This document shows positions 12,509 through 24,266 of a DNA stretch of 64,000 nt, piece by piece. A program made the translations under genes and the position numbers. Numbering within the stretch: position 1 is the first letter of the stretch; every line of letters begins with the position of its first letter. Below the pieces are notes generated by a model. It saw nothing but the letters and a program-made list of their open reading frames with translations. It was not told the DNA's origin and made no database searches. Source of the DNA: Oryza sativa Japonica Group (taxonomy: Eukaryota; Streptophyta; Magnoliopsida; Poales; Poaceae); NCBI RefSeq assembly GCF_034140825.1, contig NC_089040.1, positions 3,046,501 to 3,110,500 on the forward strand. The letters run 5' to 3'.

Positions 12509-12558
12509 GTAAGTATGCCACTGTCTCGCGTCGTCACTGAGCTGTGGCGTTGCGAGTG

Positions 12559-14154
12559 ATGGCGCGGCGAGGAGGCGCGCTTGCCGCCGCCGCCGTCGAC
12601 GTCGTCGGCAGCGTGCTGGTGGTTTGCTGCCTCTGCTGGTGCGCCGTGCAGCCGGCGTTGGCCGGTGGCGTCGGCGGCGGCGGCGGCGATGGTGGGATGA
12701 GGTGCAAGTACAACGCCATGTTCGTGTTCGGGGACTCGCTGGCGGACACGGGGAACATCTGCGTGAACAAGTCGGCGGCGGCGACGCTGCTGCTGACGTT
12801 CGCGCAGCCGCCGTACGGGATGACCTACTTCGGCCACCCCACCTGCCGCTGCTCCGACGGCCGCCTCGTCGTCGACTTCCTCGGTAAGCACACGCATCCG
12901 CCGCCGTCGCCACCGCCGCCATTGCTGATTGATGCCAAGATTCGCCTGCATTGCCAATGCAGCGCAGGAGCTGGGGTTGCCGCTGCTGCCGCCGTCGAAG
13001 CGGAGCGCCGGCGGCGGCGACTTCCGGCGAGGCGCCAACATGGCCATCGTCGGCGCCACCGCCCTCGACTTCGACTTCCTCAAGTCCATCGGCCTCGGCT
13101 ACCCGATCTGGAACAACGGCGCCATGAACGTCCAGCTCCAGTGGTTCCACCATCTTCTCCCCTCCATCTGCGCCACACAACCACAGGGTAAAAATCAAAT
13201 TCTAAATCTGAATCAAAATTCAAATCGATCGAATTACTCCCATTTTTTCTTCAGCTAATCAATCGCTCACGAGCTAATTACTCTAAGTGTTCATCAGGTT
13301 GCAGAGCCTACTTGTCCAAGTCACTCTTCCTGTTCGGCTCGCTCGGCGGCAACGACTACAACGCCATGCTGTTCTTCGGCTTCACCGTCGATCAGGCCAG
13401 GAATTACACGCCCAAGATCGTCGACACCATCATCACCGGCGTCGAGGCAATCAACCAACCAACCAATGAATCATCCAGAAAATGTTGTTCACTTTCTTGG
13501 TCGATCTGATCTTTCGCGCGCGATTGCAATCGTTTGCAGAAGCTGATTGCGATGGGCGCGGCGGAGATCGTGGTGCCGGGGGTGATGCCGGTGGGGTGCT
13601 TCCCGCTCTACCTGACCATGCTCCGGAGCAGCAACGAGTCGGACTACGACGAGCACGGATGCCTCCGGCCGCTCAACGATCTGGCCATCCACCACAACGC
13701 GCTGCTGCAGGCGAGGCTCGCCGGACTCCAGGCCAGGTACAGGTCGGCGGCGGCGGCGGCGCCGGCGCCGGTGAGGATCATGTACGCCGACTACTACACC
13801 ATGGTCGCCCAGATGCTGCACACGCCGGCGCGCTTCGGTAACGATTAATCGATCTTGGAGAGGCATGTTTGGTTTGAGTTGGTGGTTGTGATCTGATGTG
13901 ATGGGGGTGGCAATGGCGGCGGCGGCGGCGGCGCAGGGTTCAGGAGCGGGATGACGGCGTGCTGCGGCGCCGGCGGCGGGGAGTACAACTACGAGTTCGA
14001 GGCGCGGTGCGGGATGAAGGGCGCGGCGGCGTGCCGTGACCCGTCGAGGCACGTGTGCTGGGACGGCGTCCACACGACGGAGGCGGCGAACCGGCTCGTC
14101 GCCGGCGGCTGGCTCAGGGGACCCTACTGCCACCCTCCCATCCTGCACCACTAG
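12559..14154 (+). CDS. GDSL esterase/lipase 2, with an extra GC-AG intron
   Basis: Five exons (12559-12883, 12963-13187, 13298-13446, 13540-13837, 13937-14154) give 404 codons. The first in-frame ATG is at 12559; the frame is open further upstream but only from a GTG. A hydrophobic stretch at about residues 10-35 looks like a signal peptide, followed by a glycine-rich linker. The nucleophile is Ser60 (VFGDSLADTGN), the oxyanion Asn is 202 (GGNDYN), and the Block V residues are Asp375 and His378 (CWDGVH). Introns 1, 2 and 4 match the three introns of the paralogues in place and phase. The 93-bp intron at 13447-13539 is unique to this gene and starts with GC. It removes an in-frame stop and restores the family sequence GVEKLIAMG. 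Probably a secreted esterase; substrate unknown. Confidence 0.88.
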
Positions 14155-14563
14155 AACCATCGATCAACTGCACCACCTGCCGCCGCCATGGATGGATGCA
14201 TGAACCAAACCAAGAAAACACTAGGCTTAATTAATAATCAATCAATTAATCATCATCTCTTGATCCAAGTCAAGTGTAGCCGCAGAACGAACTGCAAATT
14301 TGCAAAATCGATATGGAAGAAATGATTTTAATTAGTCCGTACTAATTGGACACTTAATTTGCTTAATGCGGGCCGTGTTCGTGAAGGAGTCCGAGTCCGA
14401 GTCCGAGTCCGACGCGAACTGGGAAGAGCTCCCGATATAAGCACGCGCGGCGCCGCCTCGACGATGCATCTCTCTCTCGATCAATCGTTTCGCATTCGCC
14501 GATCGATTCGCCGCCGGGAGCAGAAGCAAGAAAGCAAGGGCATCGTCGGCGTCGGAGTCGGAG
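14155..14563. other. Short intergenic region, promoter of the Elf1-type gene
   Basis: This carries the 3' flank of GDSL 2 and the promoter and leader of the next gene. Visible items are a fourfold GAGTCC repeat (14387-14410) and a TATA-like GATATAAG near 14434, about 130 bp before the ATG. Confidence 0.5.
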
Positions 14564-14890
14564 ATGGGGAAGAGGAAGTCTCGGGTGTCGAAGATGCTGG
14601 CGACGGCGAAGAAGGCGGCGCCGAAGCTGGAGACGGCGTTCAGCTGCCCGTTCTGCGACCACGGCGGCGCGGTGGAGTGCAGCATCGACATCAAGCACAT
14701 GATCGCCGAGGCCTCCTGCTTCGTCTGCCAGGCGCGCTACTCCACCACCGCCCACGCGCTCACCGAGCCCATCGACGTCTACAGCGAGTGGATCGACCAG
14801 TGCGAGCTCGCCAAAGCCGCCGCCGCCGCCGGCGACGACGACGACGACGACCACCACCACCACCACCGCAAGACCAAGCGCCGCAGCTAA
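14564..14890 (+). CDS. ELF1: Transcription elongation factor Elf1 homologue
   Basis: A single exon of 108 codons. The N terminus MGKRKSR followed by a basic stretch is typical of Elf1/ELOF1. The zinc ribbon has Cys28-x2-Cys31 (CPFC) and Cys52-x2-Cys55 (CFVC). The downstream segment ending in PIDVYSEWIDQCE is the conserved core of the family. Yeast and human members (about 145 and 83 residues) travel with RNA polymerase II and help it through nucleosomes; human ELOF1 also acts in transcription-coupled repair. A nuclear role here is inferred from family membership. The C-terminal tail is an unusual run of Asp, then His, then a basic end (KTKRRS), probably from GC-rich codon slippage. An AATAAA at 15032 may direct polyadenylation. 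Confidence 0.93.
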   Translation: MGKRKSRVSKMLATAKKAAPKLETAFSCPFCDHGGAVECSIDIKHMIAEASCFVCQARYSTTAHALTEPIDVYSEWIDQCELAKAAAAAGDDDDDDHHHHHRKTKRRS

Positions 14891-16077
14891 GCTAACTTAG
14901 CTGACGGCGGCAGAAGAGCTAGCAGAGATGTAACCGTGCTGCAATTGATTTGTCGGACAATTTTCTCTGGCTCGAATACAGTAATTATTGTGTTGTAACT
15001 TGGTTTTACCATTGTAATCGCTGTGGATTTGAATAAAATTCAGTTTGTTGGGATTTGTTGTTCATCTCCGGTTCCCTGAACGTGTATTAGGAGAAGCACT
15101 TGAGTACGCATTTGATGTAAACGGAAAAAAAGAAGATAATAGTTGTATGTGTGCAACTAGAAAAAATAATTATATACTCCCTTCGTTCCTATCCCAAGCC
15201 AAATTTATTCAAGTTATTAAACCAAAGATTTTCAAAAAAAAATATATTAACATATAGAACACCAGATTACTTTCATTAAATCTACGACCGAATAATATAT
15301 ATATTTATAACTTGAAAAGATGCCCGTGTGTTGTAACGGGTGAATGCTATTATAATTTTTTTATTATTGTTATACGGTTTGGCTAGGGTGAAATCCACTG
15401 TGGGAATTCGCTTAGATATTTTTTTTCTAGAAAATCATGAGCTGCAATTAGGAGTTCAACATTCATCTCAAGTTAGCATGCAAGTTTTTTAAAAGGGATT
15501 TCTTATATGACTTCTTTTGTATTTTCAAAAGGAAACGAACTTAAAATCCGACTAAAATACGAATTTGTATTTTCAAAAGCGAACGAATTTAAAATCAGCT
15601 CAAATACGAACGACGTACCAAAATACCGCAAAAACAACTTTAATTTTTATAATAGTAGAGATATATCTGTTTTGTACTACAAGAGTTGCTACATTTTTTT
15701 TTGAACTTGTTGCTACATTGATTAAACTTGATTGAGAACAAAACGAAAACGTTTTATAATACGCAACAGAAGGATCACGTACAATTCCAGTTTCAAATAA
15801 AATTCGAACGAAATTCTAGGCCCATTTCGAATTACAGCCCTCCAAAATTTGCCGGTGAAATCATCTTGGGCTGAATCTTAGTGGGCTACCAGTTGGGCTC
15901 AACACAGCCCCTCTCTCTCTCTCTACCAACTCAAAACAAAAAGGAGGAGAAGCAGCAAACGCGGCCGCACCCAGCGTCCACCACCACCCCTTCCCCCTCC
16001 TCGTCTCCCCCCGGCTCCGATCCGGCGCGCCTCGCCGTCAACCCACGCGGCGGCGCGGCGGCGAGTTCGCCGAAGCC
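14891..16077. other. Intergenic region and promoter/leader of the GT31 gene
   Basis: After the Elf1 3' flank there is a fragment like a Stowaway end (CTCCCTTCGTTCC near 15178). A short hairpin-forming sequence at 15321-15340 (GCCCGTGTGTTGTAACGGG) is seen in many grass repeats. From about 15820, several GGCCCA/TGGGCT motifs precede the gene. A (CT)6 tract at 15911-15922 lies in the probable 5' leader. No separate gene is supported. Confidence 0.5.
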
Positions 16078-19000
16078 ATGCCGAGCTCGCCGAAGGTCTT
16101 CTCCTCGGCGACCACCTCCCGCCGCGCCACGCTCCGCCGCATCCTCTCCACCCCGGCCTTCTCCGCCGCCTGCCTCCTCTTCGGCCTCGCGGGCTTCCTC
16201 GCCGCCGCGCTCTCCTTCTCCTGGTCGCCGGGGAGCGCGCCGCGCGCCCGCTGCCCGGACTCCTCCCGCCCGCTCTCCGTCTCCGTCGCGTGGGACCGCC
16301 GGCCCGGGGATGCGTCCGCCGGGGCCGTGGCGGCGGCGGGCGCCGCCGTGGATCTCCCGGCGTCGCACGCCACCGGGTCGCGCGGGAGGCACAAGGTGAT
16401 GGCCTTCGTCGGGATCTTCACCGGGTTCGGCTCCGTCGGGCGGCGACGCGCGCTGCGGCGGACGTGGCTCCCCGCGGATCGGCAGGGTCTCCTTCGGTTA
16501 GTCGCTGGTATCACAGTTTGCTAGTTCGTGTCTGCTTGTGTTGCTCGAGATCTGGCTTTAGTTTTAGGTGTTCAACTGTTGATGTTGCTGGTTACCTAAT
16601 TACGGGAGTGGAGCGGAAATAGTTACTGATTAGATTTTAGTACGTAGGTAATCTAATTTGTTCATTTCTATGATCTTAGATGTAATTTTACGGTTCGTTG
16701 TCAAATAAACATGAGATAGAGATCACTCATCACTATAAGGTTGTATTTGCTTTAGTGAGATCTGCTTATTGGTATGGCCCATTGCTAGCTCTAATTCATC
16801 TATAGCCAATCTAATAGCCAATTCATACAATAGTTGCTTACTATACTATCAATGTCCCACCTACCATACACACATTATGTCCTGGAGTCCGTGCTGTAGC
16901 TGGCTACAAATCTGTAGCCCGCTGCTCTTCTCTCTCTTCCTTTATCTCTTTAAAATATGTTTACAGCTAGCTTATAGCCTGCTATTGTACCTGCTCTTAA
17001 TTCATTCCATCTGTTCTCATTGTTTTCGAGGAAGAATTATGCTGCTATTCTTGAAGAAGGGATTGATCATGTGGATTTGTTAGTTTTTTTTTTCTCTAGT
17101 ACTTATGTCGTGAGATCCAACTATAAGTCTACAATGTACATGAAAATGCACATGGAGGTTCCGGAATATATTTAATTCGTAGGTTCAATAAACTTTGACT
17201 AAAGCGGCCTGCCAGCTGAAACCAGCTCCATGCTGCCTAGTAGATGAGCAGCCATTAACTGTTTTGCTTCGGTTTCAGCCTAAGTGGACTTTTGTTGTCC
17301 AAAAGTCCAACCATTCTTAATAAAGAGATGATCATCACCATCTCTGTTTCTGTATTTCAGTTTCCGTTAATGGTGATTTTGGCTAACTGCCATTACAATA
17401 GTTGTATTTTTGTGTTCACTGTATTACAGATTGGAGGAAGCAACTGGTCTGGCATTCAGATTTGTGATTGGAAAAAGTAATGACAAGTCTAAGATGGCAG
17501 CTTTAGAAAGAGAGGTTCAAGAATACGATGATTTCGTGCTTTTAGATCTGGAGGAGGAGTATAGCAAGCTTCCGTACAAAACGTAAATAGCAGAACTATT
17601 ATCATATGCTTTTGTTATTTCTTCAGAAAGATGCTGATTTATTCTTATGTTGTAGGTTAGCTTACTTTAAGGCTGCGTATGCATTGTATGACTCTGACTT
17701 CTATGTTAAAGCTGATGATGATATCTACTTGAGACCAGGTGCATACCAATGCCCTACATATCCTCTTACAGATTTTGACTTGGATATCATATTTTTTTTA
17801 ATGGCTGGCACTTTCATTACTGATATCTATTCTGCAGATAGACTTTCATTGCTTTTGGCTAAGGAGCGTTCACATACACAAACATACATTGGATGCATGA
17901 AGAAGGGGCCTGTTTTTACTGACCCAAAGCTGAAATGGTCAGTTCTGTTATTTAGTCTTGTATGACATAATGAACCCCTTTTATGCCATATTGTTTTTTT
18001 TATTGAGAAAGTTTAACTCTATGAAGAAATGCATACAGCATCGTGGCTCATGCTAAGCAAATGTAAATTAGATAATAAAGAAATTTTTTCGTCCAGATGC
18101 GACCCTCACACCTCCACAAAAAAGTTAATAATTTTATGGTGTCAAAAAATATTTCATCACTGTATAAATATGAACTGAAAATAACTCAGTTTCAGATTCG
18201 TAATTACGTGTTTACTTCCTCCGTTTCACAATGTAAGTCATTCTAGCATTTCCTATATTCATATTGATGTTAATGAATCTAGATAGATATAGATGTCTAT
18301 ATTCATTAACATCAATATGAATGCGGAATATGCTAGAATGACTTACATTGTGAAACGGAGGGAGTATGTTATATTGTACAAAACCAGAACTGCTGGTACC
18401 TCAATATCCGGATGGTTTCTCATAAAGTTAAGCACAGACCACACTAGATATGGTGTGTAAAGCAAGCACTTGATCTGTAGGGTTGGAAGGCGAAGGAAAG
18501 GATTAGCAAGGAACGTGTTTACTTGATTGTTTTTCAGATGTTAATGCGCATGTATCCCAAACTAGATGAATACTCCGTCGCGTTGCTGCGGAAAATTAAG
18601 TTGCATAATATGTACAAATAAGATGTAATTTGATTATCAAAACTAAAACAATTTGATACAATTTTGAGCCTAAAAATAATTGAGATTGCATGTTTTTAAG
18701 AGAGAAGAAAGAAGAGACAATTTGGATTATAGATCTATCATCCAAAGGCTAGAAATAATTGGGGTGATGTGGCTTAATGAGAGGAGAGAAATAGCATTAA
18801 CTACACTTAGTGGGGATGAACTATGTAAGTATAAAGGATTCCTGAATCCTAACGACTTTTGTCAGGTTCAACATCTTATCAGTATTATTCGAGGATCAAA
18901 GAAAATCATATATATCCTTCATCAGTTTTGTATTTTGTCACACGCTCCACCCTCCAATTCACCAGTGCAGCTGTCATTTTTGAATCTGTGCTTAAAATAT

Positions 19001-20676
19001 TGCTAGCTTAGCTGTGCAAGCACTCTTGTGATCCTACAAGTTGGTGCAAGCACAAAGTGTTCAGTTTGTGAGTCTATTCCCTCCAACGTGATTTTCAGTT
19101 TCCTCTTTGCTATTATAGTTTTAAGACAGTTGTTAGCTTAGCTTTTAGGGTAGTATAGACAGAATTCTATAACCAAGGCATGTTGCTGTGGCAAATGGTG
19201 TGAGGGCATATATGCTGAGTATACCACATGCTGTTTGGACTTCAGACTTTCTATTGTTCCACACAGCAAAAATATTCCATGTACCATTCATCAATGACTG
19301 CTTATCATATTGTTTCTGCTCTTTTTCCAAATGCAGGTATGAGCCACAATCCTTTTTGCTCGGATCAGAATACTTCCTTCATGCATATGGGCCTATTTAC
19401 GCTTTATCAGCCGATGTGGTGGCAAGCTTGGTTGCCTTGAGGAACAACAGGTAATTAACAGTACTCATCCTATCTTATTGTGAAGCAGCATTCTTCAACT
19501 TGCCTTCTCAAACCAGTTAGCCTATGAAATAGTATTCAATGTTGGTTTGGGTCTATGGTTTCCCTGCTTTGATGGCCAGTGATGGTGAGGCCACCGCTCA
19601 CTGTATGACTAACATGAGCAACACTACTGCACTGCAAATCCATATACTTCTGTAAAGAAGTTGTATTGACTGTTACTGCTGTCTTACTGGCTTTCATATT
19701 AGCCTTGTTCCCACAATTCTGAGCTATTCTTGGTAGTTTTAGCCCTCTCATGTAAAAGAAGTGGTGTTTCTTTTCAGCAAAACTTTCCCTTTTCTGGCTC
19801 AACAAATTAAGAGCGAAGGGAAATAGTGTGTGGTTATTGATTAATTGCTCACGATATATTAAACTCAGAAGCCCTGGAGCCTAAAGTAAACATACTACAT
19901 GGTTATGTCATGGGCTTCAGCAGTAGAAGTTTCGTACATAAGACTGTTGTTGCATTCATGTTTTTCATTTTGCATCACTGTTAAACTTCATCCACGATCG
20001 AGTCACGTTATATGTTTGTTTAATGGATTCTCACATATGTTTCTCCAGTTTCCGTATGTTCAGCAATGAGGATGTTACTATTGGATCCTGGATGCTTGCT
20101 ATGAACGTCAACCATGAGAACACACATGCACTTTGTTCACCTGAGTGCACAGAGTCTTCAATTGCTGTTTGGGATATTCCAAAATGTTCAGGTTATTTAC
20201 TTTCTTGACTCTTATATTGATGTCATTTGAAGTGGAAGTGCTTGGTGAATTATCTTTTTTCCTTATCTATATATTTGCGTGGCCCTTAAAGTATTATCAC
20301 ATCACACTTTCCTTTTGATCAACTTCAACATCACAAAGGCCGTAGCCCATATAGGTCTGTGAAGCTGAGAATCAATAAAGTTAACATTAACCTGCACAAG
20401 TATTGCATAGTACTAAAAAACCAAACTCTTGTTAGGAAGATGAATAAAAGTGAGGGATGTGCTTGTGCAGAAGCTGGTTCTGAAACTTGCAAAGCATTGT
20501 TTTTCTCAAGGACACTAATGCCTAAGATCTTTCAGTCTAGCTGACGCATGCTAACATGTTCCCAAATCTATCATCATCCAGGGCTATGCCACCCGGAGGT
20601 AAAGATGCTGGAGCTTCATCGAAGGAAGGAATGTACAGGTGGTCCATCTGCGGTGTCTGAATCTGACGACCGATAA
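16078..20676 (+). CDS. GT31 family glycosyltransferase (beta-1,3-galactosyltransferase type)
   Basis: Seven exons (16078-16496, 17430-17582, 17656-17738, 17838-17937, 19337-19450, 20049-20191, 20582-20676) give 368 codons; all introns are GT-AG. A short cytosolic basic tail and one membrane span (about residues 27-48) make a type II Golgi protein. The luminal GT31 domain has the start motif [20 protein letters not shown], the metal-binding DDD at 211-213 ([11 protein letters not shown]) and the acidic EDVTIG at 297-302. There is no galectin domain, so it belongs to the short plant GT31 group. From memory it resembles the Arabidopsis At1g53290/At2g26100 set. The family transfers galactose from UDP-Gal onto arabinogalactan or N-glycan acceptors; the acceptor here is unproven. 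Introns 1 and 4 contain MITEs. Confidence 0.92.
16755..16996. mobile_element. Tourist-type MITE in GT31 intron 1
   Basis: The interval is bounded by the trinucleotide TTA on both sides (16752-16754 and 16997-16999), the target preference of PIF/Harbinger elements. The body matches a very common rice Tourist family I recognise by phrases such as TATAGCCAATCTAATAGCCA and the right end CTATTGTACCTGCTC. It is non-coding and in the intron, so it should be removed by splicing. Confidence 0.75.
18215..18364. mobile_element. Stowaway MITE in GT31 intron 4
   Basis: A 150-bp near-perfect palindrome, flanked by TA on both sides. The left arm reads CTTCCTCCGTTTCACAATG and the right arm is its complement ending CATTGTGAAACGGAGGGAG. 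The arms pair almost to the centre, so a transcript of this intron could form a long hairpin. It is the same family as 25498-25637. Confidence 0.85.
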
Positions 20677-22089
20677 ATTATCGTCCCTACACGGACTACA
20701 GTCCAGGCAACATGATGACAGAATGGTTGACCACTGACGCCTCGAATGGATTGCCCGAGCATTCACTGACTTCACCAGGCACAATCATTGCCTGGGGCGC
20801 GCCGTCCAGGCAGCCAACACCGCCGATTTCAGGCGTCAGATACACGGGATCACAGAGCTCTTGTTCCACATTCTTGTCACATTCTCATTTGCTTATGACT
20901 TCAGAACTTGGTAGTATATTCTTGCCAGGAATGCTCATCATGTGCCCTTGTGAAGCAGTTTTGTTGTATAGTAGTAGAATGCATCACAAATTAACACACA
21001 GTTTCTATGCTTCGTACTTTTGAATATATTTTTTTAACCTTCGCTATACGTAACATCCTTCAACCTCTATGGTAGGCTTGGTTCTGTGTTTCAATCCTAC
21101 GCATGCCATGTTTTTATTTCTTTTTTTTGTTTACTGCGTTTATGTAAGTATAAATCAGCCGCTCTGATTGATGCTTCATGCTTGTACTTGCTTGTGTGCC
21201 CTGTCCTAGTTTGCAAATGTGCATCACTATCATAATCAATAGATGTGTTAGGCAATCAAATACGAAGATTCGTCTCCTCCTTCCAAGGATGGGTCGCCGT
21301 TGGATTTAATTCCAACAGCTACGAATAATTCAGGCCATCCCACTTGCGTCACCCACATGCCCTGCATATTACTCCATCTCATGTATTCAAGTCGATTTGA
21401 TGCAACTAGCTAGATTCAGCAGTAGGAGAGCGAGTGCATCACTATGCAAGAGTAGCTTGCTTTCCTTTTGCATTATTGTACTTGGAGCATATGCTGCATA
21501 TCTATCTATCCTTGGATAAATTTGCTCAGGTTTTCCTTCCCCAGTAGGAGTGTCCAATTTGTTCATCAACCTAGTGGTTAGTTAGCTAAAAGTTTGCAAT
21601 GAGAAGAAAACACTGTCACTTTCACTTTCAGAGTCTCTGACTAATAATGACAAGACCGTCTCAGACAGGATGACCATCAGAGTGAATTTTCTGCAGTTGC
21701 TTTTCCTAAAGCACAGACCACATGCCCCTGGCCAGGCAAAAGATCCAAACATAAGCTGCCATGGCAAAAAAGTCTCTTTCTAAAAAGCAAAAGAAAAAAA
21801 ATAACTGAGTATAATACCATTGATGATTCATTTGATTCTGGAAGAGAAACAATTATCAAATTACAACAGTAACCAACATTTATTCTACAGATGCCATCGC
21901 TTTCTTTGCTTTTTTGGCAACGCAAGTAAACCATTTCACCGTCACACCACCCACCATATATGCCACCCAAATAAAAATCAAGAACCCAAACAATTCCCCT
22001 TTAATTAATTCCCGCTTAATTAATAAACACCAGCCTTAATAATAAAGTAATAAATTAACTAATGGCTCGTTCTTTCCAGTCATTTTGCC
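20677..22089. other. Convergent intergenic region between GT31 and GDSL 3
   Basis: This holds the 3' flanks of two genes pointing at each other. The plus frame at 20712-21023 overlaps the probable 3' untranslated region of GT31 and has no recognisable domain. The remainder is AT-rich with an ATTAATT-rich tract near 22000-22050. No repeat with clear ends was found. Confidence 0.45.
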
Positions 22090-24160
22090 TTAGCTGTGGA
22101 GGATGGCCGGGCTACAGTACGGGCCGTTGAGCCAGCCGTCAGTGATCTGCTTGTAAGCTGCCTCGGTGAGGTGGATGCCGTCCCAGCTAAGATGCGACGC
22201 CGGGTTGGAGCACGCTGATGCGCCTGACATCCCACACCTCGCGTTGTTGTTGTAGTTGAACTTGCCGCCGCCTGACCCGCAGCACGTCTCGAACACCGTG
22301 CTAAATCCTACATGTCAAAAAATATATATAGCTCATCAGTTTAATCATCTTTGGTCTCTGTATCATCTACTCCATCCGTCATAAAACATAAACGATTTTG
22401 AATGGATGTGACTCTTTTTAGTGCTACGAATTTAGACGTCCGTTTAAAATCTCTTATATTTCAGAACGAAAGGAGTAGGATGCACACTGCCAAAACGCCA
22501 CTGCTCGGGGGTAGTCGTTTGACACTGTCTCACATGTGTGTTTAGTTGGGGGAACATGGGGTGAGTTCCGGTGAGGGAACGGAGGAACGTGCGTGCAGTT
22601 GGATTCGTAGGTACAAACATAAGTCCACACACCTAACCGGGCGTATCTGCCATTAATCTGGCATAATTTGGGTGTCTAGCTAGTCGTTGGAGCAAGACGA
22701 CTACTGTTCCCCCCATATAAAATGGCAATCACGAGCTCGGATTGCCCATGTCGGACACTACTACCCTACTTAAGCAAACTGCTCATTCACTGGCACAAAA
22801 CTGAGGAATCTTGCTACGGCTCACATGGCCCCCTGTCTCCCTCGTGCACAAATTTTTTTAAAAAAAATCCAAATCACGTTGCAACGTACGGGCAATATAT
22901 ACGTAGACTGTGTTTAGTTCACACTGAAGTTTAGAAGTTTTGGTTAAAATTGATACGATGTGATAGAAAAATTATGTGTGTATGAAATGTTTGATGTGAT
23001 GGAAAGTTGGAAGTTTAGAAAAAAACTTTGGAACTAGACAGGGCCGTAGAATTAGTTATTTTTGTGTAACAGTGTAAGCGGAGTGGTGTGCGTACCGTAG
23101 TTGCCGGGGTTGCGGACCATGTCGTAGACGCCGGAGTAGAAGTCGGCGTACATGATGCGGGCGGACTTGTACTTGGATTGGAGCGCGGAGATCTTGGTCT
23201 TGAGCTGATTGTTGTGGTTGGTGGAGAGGTCGTTGAACTTCTTGAGGCAGCCGAGGCTGTCGTAGTCGGAGCTGGAGGAGGTGCCGTAGATGGTGAGGTA
23301 GATGGGGAAGCAGCCGATGGGGAGCACGCCGGGGACGACGACGTCGACGGCGCCCATGGCGATGAGCTTCTCGACGCCGTTGGAGATGGTGTCCACGATC
23401 TGCGACGTGTACGTGCTCGCCTGGTCCGCGCTGTACCCTCCGAACAGCATCGCATTGTAGTCGTTGCCGCCGAACTCCCCGAACACGAACAGCGAGTTCG
23501 CCAGGTAGCTCTTGCAATCTGAAATTTAATCGAATCGAATCGAATTGAATTCTTGTCAGAGATTTTGAAATTGTGTGGTGGGAAGAACAGTGAGTGAGTG
23601 ATTATTACTCTGGCCGCAGACGGAGGAGGAGATTTGCTGGAACCACTGGATTTGAAAGCTGATGGGGCCGTTGTTCCAGATCTTGTCGGAGAGGCCGAGG
23701 GAGCGGAAGAAGTTGGCGTCCATGGCGGTGGCTCCGGTGATCGCCATGTTCGCTCCCTTCTTGAAGTCGGCGCTCGTCGACTTCGACGGCGGCAGGAACG
23801 GCAGCCCGAACTTACTCGCTGCAACAACCACCAGCCGCCGCCGTCAGCTCGCCGGAGCAAGCAAACCAAGAAGACGAAGGAATCAAAGAAAGAATCAAAG
23901 TTACCGAGGAAGTCGACGACGACGCGGCCGTCGCAGCAGCGGCAGGTAGGGGAGCCGAAGTAGGTCTCGCCGTAGGGAGGCTGGGTGAAGGTGATCTGCG
24001 ACGGCCTGCCATTGGTGCACAGGTTGCCGGTGTCCGTGATCGAGTCCCCGAAGTTGTACACCGCATTGTACTTCTGCGCCGCCGCCGCCGCCACCACCAT
24101 CGCCGCGCACACCACCACCACCACCCTCCTCGCCGCCGACGAGCTCTGCCTCCCCATCAT
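22090..24160 (-). CDS. GDSL esterase/lipase 3 (minus strand)
   Basis: Four exons on the minus strand (24160-23905, 23818-23609, 23518-23096, 22307-22090) give 368 codons, all with GT-AG phase-1 introns at the same places as GDSL 1. Two adjacent ATGs (24160, 24157) begin the frame; the open frame further upstream starts only with GTG. A signal peptide covers about residues 11-28. Catalytic positions are intact: Ser40 (NFGDSITDTGN), Asn174 (GGNDYN), Asp339 and His342 (WDGIH). The protein is probably secreted, with unknown substrate. It is closer to GDSL 1 than to GDSL 2 by visible identity, for example FGEFGGNDYNA against LGEFGGNDYNA. The last intron (788 bp) is enlarged by two MITEs. Confidence 0.9.
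22370..22475. mobile_element. Short Stowaway-like MITE in GDSL 3 intron 3
   Basis: TA-flanked interval with a left end CTCCATCCGTC and right end GAACGAAAGGAG, a diverged version of the Stowaway terminal sequence. Internal phrases (GGATGTGACTCTTTTTAGTG) match a common rice family by memory. Confidence 0.6.
22906..23045. mobile_element. MITE in GDSL 3 intron 3
   Basis: The left end ACTGTGTTTAGTTC and the complement of the right end GGCCCTGTCTAGTTCC form the terminal pair of a widespread rice MITE. The middle carries the characteristic GATGTGATGGAAAGTTGGAAG. Just upstream (22876-22897) is a relic of the same CGTTGCAACG hairpin seen at 15321. Confidence 0.65.
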
Positions 24161-24258
24161 TGCAAAGAAATTAAAACAGAGCACAAGCCAAGAAAAGAAG
24201 AGGAGAAGCAGAGCAGTGGATGATGTGATGATGCGTGGAAAGGGCAGGGGTGGCGCGT

Positions 24259-24266
24259 TTTATAGG
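24259..24266 (-). promoter_or_regulatory. TATA box of GDSL gene 3
   Basis: On the minus strand CTATAAAA lies 99 bp upstream of the ATG at 24160. It predicts a start near 24230 and supports the downstream ATG pair as the translation start. Confidence 0.6.

Noticed and set aside
12544-12558. Upstream start for GDSL 2
   Set aside because: The codon there is GTG; the first ATG in frame is 12559 and fits the TATA box.
20712-21023. A separate small gene after GT31
   Set aside because: It overlaps the likely GT31 3' untranslated region and has no domain.
24161-24184. Upstream start for GDSL 3
   Set aside because: The codon at 24184 on the minus strand is GTG; two ATGs at 24160 and 24157 are suitable.
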